Below, one piece after another: positions 59,554 through 64,000 of a stretch of 64,000 nucleotides of DNA (position 1 is the stretch's first letter; every line of letters begins with the position of its first letter). The stretch comes from Streptomyces sp. Edi4. Its GTDB lineage: Bacteria > Actinomycetota > Actinomycetes > Streptomycetales > Streptomycetaceae. Below the pieces are notes generated by a model. The model was not told where the DNA came from. It worked only from the letters and a program-made list of their open reading frames with translations, and ran no database searches. A program made the position numbers and the translations under genes. Location of the stretch: contig NZ_JBEJGY010000004.1 of NCBI RefSeq assembly GCF_040253615.1, positions 3,596,001-3,660,000 of the forward strand, in the 5' to 3' direction.

Positions 59554-60759
59554 TCAGCCCGTTCTGAGGGACAAGGTCATCGCCTCCATCGCCAGGAGAG
59601 GGGCCACATTGCGGTCGAGCGCGTCGCGGCAGGCCAGGATCGACTCGATGCGGCGCAGGGTGCGCTCGGGGCCCGAGGCGCGGGCCACCCGGTCGACCGC
59701 GTCCCGTACGTCCTCGTTGGCGATCGCCACCCCCGTGCCCAGTTGCAGCGCGAGAACGTCGCGGTAGAAGCCGGTCAGCTCGGTGAGCGCGAGGTCCAGG
59801 CTGTCGCGCTGGGTGCGGGTCTTGCGGCGCTTCTGCTTGTCCTCGAGCTCCTTCATCACGCCGGCCGTGCCCCGTGGCATGCGCCCGCCGGCGACTTGGC
59901 CCATCGCCGCCTTGAGCTCCTCGGTCTCCTTGACATCGACCTCCTCGGCCATCTGCTTGGCATCCTCCGCCGCGGTGTCCACCAGCTCCTGCGCGGCCTT
60001 GAGGCAACCGCCCACGTCGTCGACCCGCAGCGGCACCTTCAGGACCGCGGCCCGCCGGGCCCGGGCCGAGGCGTCGGTGGCCAGGCGGCGGGCCCGGCCG
60101 ATGTGCCCCTGGGTGGCACGGGCCGCCGCGTACGCCGCCCCCGGCTCGATGCCGTCGCGCCGGATCAGCACATCGGCGACCGCCTCGACCGGCGGTGTGC
60201 GCAGGGTGAGGTGACGGCAGCGGGACTTGATGGTGGGCAGCACATCCTCCAGGGAGGGCGCGCAGAGCAGCCACACCGTGCGCGGGGCGGGCTCCTCCAC
60301 GGCCTTGAGGACGGCGTTGGCCGCCTGTTCGGTGAAGCGGTCGGCGTCCTCGACGATGATCACCTGCCAGCGGCCGCCGGACGGCGACATCTGGGCACCG
60401 CGCACCAGCTCACGGGTCTGCTTGACACCAATGGTGAGGCCTTCGGTGGTGACCACCGTGACATCGGCGTGGGTGGCGATCAGAGCCGTATGACAGCCGT
60501 CGCAGAATCCGCAGCCCGGTACGCCGCCGAGCGCGCGGTCCGGGCTGACGCACTGGAGGGCGGCCGCGAAGGCGCGGGCGGCGGTGGGGCCGCCGGAGCC
60601 GGGCGGGCCGGTGAACAGCCAGGCGTGCGTCATCTTCGACGCCTCGGGGCGTGGCTGACCGGAACGCTCGGCGGTGACGAGCGCGTCGGCGTCCCGGGCG
60701 GCGGCACCAAGCTGCTCCTGCACGCGTTCCTGGCCCACCAGGTCGTCCCACACGGTCAT
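59554..60759 (-). CDS. holB: DNA polymerase III subunit delta prime
   Basis: Clamp-loader subunit of 401 residues. Walker A is degenerate (FTGPPGSGGPTAARAFA, Gly and Pro where GKT is usual), as expected for delta prime, which does not hydrolyse ATP. The zinc module CGFCDGCHTA (with an earlier Cys), IIVEDADRFTEQAANAVLKA, EEPAPRTVWLLCAP and SRCRHLTLRTPP are family marks. The C-terminal third is charged and helical. ATG 60759 follows GGAGGGGCAGCGG. It is encoded after tmk in the same direction, the standard actinobacterial order. A hairpin between them suggests separate transcripts. Confidence 0.94.
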   Translation of the reverse strand: MTVWDDLVGQERVQEQLGAAARDADALVTAERSGQPRPEASKMTHAWLFTGPPGSGGPTAARAFAAALQCVSPDRALGGVPGCGFCDGCHTALIATHADVTVVTTEGLTIGVKQTRELVRGAQMSPSGGRWQVIIVEDADRFTEQAANAVLKAVEEPAPRTVWLLCAPSLEDVLPTIKSRCRHLTLRTPPVEAVADVLIRRDGIEPGAAYAAARATQGHIGRARRLATDASARARRAAVLKVPLRVDDVGGCLKAAQELVDTAAEDAKQMAEEVDVKETEELKAAMGQVAGGRMPRGTAGVMKELEDKQKRRKTRTQRDSLDLALTELTGFYRDVLALQLGTGVAIANEDVRDAVDRVARASGPERTLRRIESILACRDALDRNVAPLLAMEAMTLSLRTG

Positions 60760-61033
60760 CCGCTGCCCCTCCGTCCCTCCGTCACTGCTGCGCCCATTGT
60801 GCGCCACCCCACTGACAGCGGGCGCCAGAGCGCGGAACGCCGCAGGTCGGACGGGCGATGGGTCGGCCGCCTTGGCGTGGCACTGAAAACTGTAGAAAAT
60901 CCGGGGGCCCAAAACGATCGTGCTGGCACGCAATGTGGTCTGCGTGCCAGCACGAATGCCCGGCGTACGGGCAGCCTCGCCGGGCGAGGGCCGCCCCGCT
61001 CAGGGGCGCCGCCAGCTCAGCGGCGCCGGCAGC
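60760..61033. other. tmk-holB intergenic region
   Basis: 274 bp without a gene. It contains the tmk terminator at 60918-60955. The holB promoter probably lies left of it, at 60770-60910. A 16-bp tandem repeat (CAGCTCAGCGGCGCCG, about 61013-61046) overlaps the last codons of tmk. Confidence 0.6.
60918..60955 (-). terminator. Strong terminator of tmk
   Basis: Perfect 15-bp stem, TCGTGCTGGCACGCA (60918-60932) with TGCGTGCCAGCACGA (60941-60955), loop ATGTGGTC. On the minus strand it is followed by TCGTTTTGGG, a short T-run. Confidence 0.88.
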
Positions 61034-64000
61034 TCAGCGGCGCCGCCCGCCCCGCGGGTTGTCCTCGTCGCCCTCGTGCGGACCCAGGAGCTCGTCCGCC
61101 AGCGAGGGCAGGTCATCCAGAGGGGTCTCCTCCGCCCACTCCGGACGGGGGCGCGGGCGCTCCTTGCCGGTGGCCGGATCGATCTGGGGCAGCTCGCGGG
61201 TGCGCTCGTTGCCTCCGTCATCGTGGTGGCCCGCGCCGTGCTCGTCGCGGAACAGGCCGGGCGGCACCCGGTCCGCCGGATCGCCGCCGCGCACCGCGGG
61301 CAGTACCGTCGTCTCCTCGGCGTCGCGCACCGGAGGCAGCACCGCCGTCTCCTCGGCGTCGCGCGGGGCCCGGCGCCCGGCGTTCCGGTCCGTGTTCCGG
61401 CCGGTGCCGCGCGCCCTGCCCGCCGCCGGGTCCTGCACCGACGGCAGCACGGTGGTCTCCTCGGCGTCGCTGCCGCGTCCGGCCGGGGCCCCGGCGGCGC
61501 CCGTCGCGTCGCGCGGCTCCGGCTCGGCCACCGGCACGGGCTGGGTGACCTCGTCGGGTTCGGCGACCGGCACCGGCTGGGTCACCTCGTTGGGGCTGAT
61601 GACCGGAGTGGTCACGGTGACCTCGGACTCCGATTCGGACGCCGGGCCGGACGGGCCGGCGTCGCCTGTCCCGTCGGCCGGACCCCGCGAACCCGAGCCG
61701 GCCGGGCCCGTCGAACGGGACGCCGTCGTCGCGCCGGCCCCGGTCTCCCTGGCGGCCGCCTTGGCCGCCGCCGCCGCGGCGGACTCCGCCAGGCGACGGG
61801 CCTCCTCGGCACGCAGCAGCGCCGCCTCGGCCTTGCGCTGCTTCTCCAGGCGGCGCGCCTCCGCCTCGGCCCGCAGCTTCGCCTCTTCCTCCGCCTGCTT
61901 GCGCAGGCGTTCCTGCTCGGCCTCGCGCGCCTTCTCCTCGGCCTCGCGCCTGACCCGCTCCTCCTCGGCGAGCCGCCTGGCCTCCTCGGCCCGTCGGCGG
62001 GCCTCCTCCGCCTTGCGCTCCTCCTCCAAGCGACGCGCCTCCTCCAGCTCGCGCCGCTTGCGCTCCTCTTCCTCGGCGCGCAGCTTGGCGAGCTGAGCCT
62101 GGCGCTCGCGCTCCAGACGCTCTTCCTCCGCCTTGCGCGCGGCCTCTTCCTCGGCGCGCTTCCTGGCCTCTTCCTCGGCCTTCTTGCGCGCCTCCTCCTG
62201 GGCCCTGATCTCGGCCTCGGAGAGCGGCAGCATCCGGTCGAGCCGGTGGCGTACGACCGTGGTGACGGCCTCGGGCTCCTGGCCCGCGTCGACCACCAGA
62301 TAGCGGGAGGGGTCGGCTGCGGCGAGGGTGAGGAAGCCCGACCTGACCCGGCCGTGGAACTCGGGCGGCTCCGACTCGAGCCGGTCGGGCGCCTCGGTGA
62401 AGCGCTCACGAGCCGCTTCGGGCGAAACATCGAGCAGAACGGTCAAATTCGGTACAAGACCGCCAGTTGCCCACCGGTTGATCCGGGCGATTTCGGTCGG
62501 AGACAGATCACGACCGGCCCCCTGGTAGGCGACGGAGGAGTCGATGTAGCGGTCCGAGATGACGATGGCGCCACGCTCAAGGGCGGGGCGCACCAGCGAA
62601 TCGACGTGCTCCGCGCGGTCGGCCGCGTACAGCAGCGCCTCGGCGCGGTTGGACAGGCCCGCCGACGACACGTCGAGCAGGATCGAACGCAGCCGCTTGC
62701 CCACCGGCGTGGCGCCGGGCTCGCGGGTCACCACGACCTCGTGGCCCTTGGCACGGATCCACTCGGCGAGCGCTTCGGCCTGCGTGGACTTGCCCGCCCC
62801 GTCGCCGCCCTCGATGGCGATGAAGAATCCGGTCGCGGCCGGAAGCTGCTCGGGGTCGGCACCGCGCAGCGCGTCCACCAGATCGCGTCGCAGTGGCACG
62901 CCCTGGCGGTCGTCCGCCTTCGCGAGCACGACGGCGGCCAGCGGCAACAGCAACGCGCCGACCAGCATGAGTGTGAACCCGGCGCCGCCGTGCGCGAAGA
63001 CGAATGAGCCCGACTCGACCCGGTGGCTGCCGATGGCCGCGGCGAGCAGCGGCGCGACGATGGCGCCGAGTCCGACCGAGACCCGTACGACCGCCTGGAG
63101 GTGGTCGCCGACGCGCGCCCTGCGGTACTCCTCGGTCTCCTGGTCGATCAGTACGTGCCCGGTGTTGGCGGCGACACCGGCGGCGACGCCCGCGACCAGC
63201 GCGATGAACAAAACCGTCGCGAGGTCGGGCACCAGGCCCATGGCCAGCAGCGCGACCCCGGTGACCGTGACGGCGAACGACAGCAGCCGTCGGCGCGAGA
63301 GCACTGGAAGGACCTTGGCGGCGCCACGGATGCCGAGCACCGTGCCGCCGGTCAGGGCGAGGACGAGCAGGGCGAACGCGGCCGGGCCGCCGCCCAGGTC
63401 CACGGCGTGCAGCACGGCCACGGACGCGGCCGCGGCGATGGCGCCGGCGACCGAGGCGGACGCGAGCACCAGAAGCGGCAGCGCGCCGGTGCGTCCCTTG
63501 TCGGGGCCGTTGCCGGTACTGGGCCTGCGCAGCCCCTCCAGAGGTGAACGGGCGCGCGGCGTCTGGGTGTCCGGGAGTTCGAGCAGGGCGACGACGGAGA
63601 TCGACGCGGCGAAGAGCCCGGCGGCGAGGTAGGAGGCGAGCGCGGCCTGGTGCAGTTTGAACCAGTCGACGCCCGTGCCCAGCAGGTTGCTGATGAGGGC
63701 CGCGACGAGCAGGGCCGCCGCGCCCAGGGGGATCGCCACGAAGGCCGTACGCAGTGACAGGCGCCGCAGCGCGCCGAGATGGTCGGGCAACGGCCGGACG
63801 GCGGCGCCCTCCAGGGGCGGCGCGGGCAGCAGCGCGGGCGCCGCGCTCTCCTTGGTGACCGTCCAGAGCCGTTCGGCGACGCCCACGAGGAAGGCGGTGA
63901 CAAGGATGAGGAGCAGGGCGTGGGACGGCGTCCAGTCGATCCACAGCGGGGCGACGATCAGGAGCGCGGCCCGGACGCCGTCGGCGCCAACCATGGTCCA
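61034..64000 (-). CDS. tmk: dTMP kinase fused to MFS-like membrane module (5' end outside window)
   Basis: The 5' end lies past 64000; 988 residues are visible. First come about 370 residues of an MFS-type membrane module with helices such as LSFAVTVTGVALLAMGLVPD. Then a complete thymidylate kinase: P-loop FIAIEGGDGAGKSTQAEALA, DR(Y/F) motif SDRYIDSSVAYQGAGRDL and LID-like RFTEAPDRLESE. Then about 170 residues of charged Glu/Arg/Ala coiled coil, and an acidic, Pro-rich tail with repeats of EVTQPVPVAEP and AEETTVLP. The kinase phosphorylates dTMP to dTDP. The same fusion is known in Streptomyces. It precedes holB in the usual order. Confidence 0.94.
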   Translation of the reverse strand, partial: WTMVGADGVRAALLIVAPLWIDWTPSHALLLILVTAFLVGVAERLWTVTKESAAPALLPAPPLEGAAVRPLPDHLGALRRLSLRTAFVAIPLGAAALLVAALISNLLGTGVDWFKLHQAALASYLAAGLFAASISVVALLELPDTQTPRARSPLEGLRRPSTGNGPDKGRTGALPLLVLASASVAGAIAAAASVAVLHAVDLGGGPAAFALLVLALTGGTVLGIRGAAKVLPVLSRRRLLSFAVTVTGVALLAMGLVPDLATVLFIALVAGVAAGVAANTGHVLIDQETEEYRRARVGDHLQAVVRVSVGLGAIVAPLLAAAIGSHRVESGSFVFAHGGAGFTLMLVGALLLPLAAVVLAKADDRQGVPLRRDLVDALRGADPEQLPAATGFFIAIEGGDGAGKSTQAEALAEWIRAKGHEVVVTREPGATPVGKRLRSILLDVSSAGLSNRAEALLYAADRAEHVDSLVRPALERGAIVISDRYIDSSVAYQGAGRDLSPTEIARINRWATGGLVPNLTVLLDVSPEAARERFTEAPDRLESEPPEFHGRVRSGFLTLAAADPSRYLVVDAGQEPEAVTTVVRHRLDRMLPLSEAEIRAQEEARKKAEEEARKRAEEEAARKAEEERLERERQAQLAKLRAEEEERKRRELEEARRLEEERKAEEARRRAEEARRLAEEERVRREAEEKAREAEQERLRKQAEEEAKLRAEAEARRLEKQRKAEAALLRAEEARRLAESAAAAAAKAAARETGAGATTASRSTGPAGSGSRGPADGTGDAGPSGPASESESEVTVTTPVISPNEVTQPVPVAEPDEVTQPVPVAEPEPRDATGAAGAPAGRGSDAEETTVLPSVQDPAAGRARGTGRNTDRNAGRRAPRDAEETAVLPPVRDAEETTVLPAVRGGDPADRVPPGLFRDEHGAGHHDDGGNERTRELPQIDPATGKERPRPRPEWAEETPLDDLPSLADELLGPHEGDEDNPRGGRRR

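Overview
The window is GC-rich actinobacterial DNA, almost certainly a Streptomyces chromosome. Support: strong third-position GC bias, GTG/TTG starts, many ATGA overlaps, a dTMP kinase fused to a membrane module next to holB, Streptomyces-type DUF4360 and XRE/DUF6879 genes, and short GC-rich repeats of the kind scattered through Streptomyces intergenic regions.

Layout. 1-2.2 kb: 3' part of a P450 gene, a repeat-filled gap, then serC. 2.3-6.3 kb: a compact lipid-type set of SDR, divergent acyl carrier protein, P450 and fatty acyl-AMP ligase, closed by a strong terminator. 6.3-9.1 kb: four-EF-hand protein and two exported proteins. 9.1-11.4 kb: an SDR/TetR pair lying between inverted repeats that look like insertion-sequence ends. 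11.4-21.5 kb: XRE/DUF6879 pair, SGNH hydrolase, quinone oxidoreductase, an ATPase-LuxR fusion regulator, a divergent family A DNA polymerase, beta-glucosidase and MFS transporter.

21.5 to about 52.6 kb is the centrepiece: a RiPP gene cluster of the azole (TOMM/LAP) type. A nitrile-hydratase-like leader peptide precedes an 11-residue core, TSCCCPCSCCT, in which every residue but one proline is Cys, Ser or Thr. A fused ThiF/YcaO cyclodehydratase and a SagB-type dehydrogenase would make the azoles. An NHLM exporter (membrane fusion protein, C39 peptidase-ABC and a second ABC) would cut after Gly-Gly and secrete. The tailoring set is unusually rich: methyltransferase, two P450s (one without the I-helix acid/Thr motif), FAD amine oxidase, Rieske oxygenase, alpha/beta hydrolase, a flavin halogenase-like enzyme, VOC protein, YCII-like protein and carbamoyltransferase. 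A second DrrAB-like exporter, a large LuxR regulator and a TrmB/LuxR regulator accompany it. No lanthipeptide-type dehydratase or pyridine synthase is present, so a thiopeptide is not supported. ATACGTA motifs, including five copies spaced 22-24 bp apart, occur in the cluster's promoter regions and are the best candidate for a cluster operator.

52.6-57.4 kb is a worn region: degenerate coding stretches, a lipoprotein, a TetR/hydrolase pair with a clear operator, and a frameshifted UbiX gene followed by a 15-codon UbiD stub. It ends at tRNA-Thr(CGU). 57.5-64 kb is conserved core: secreted tripeptidyl aminopeptidase-like hydrolase, holB and the fused tmk, whose 5' end lies beyond the window.
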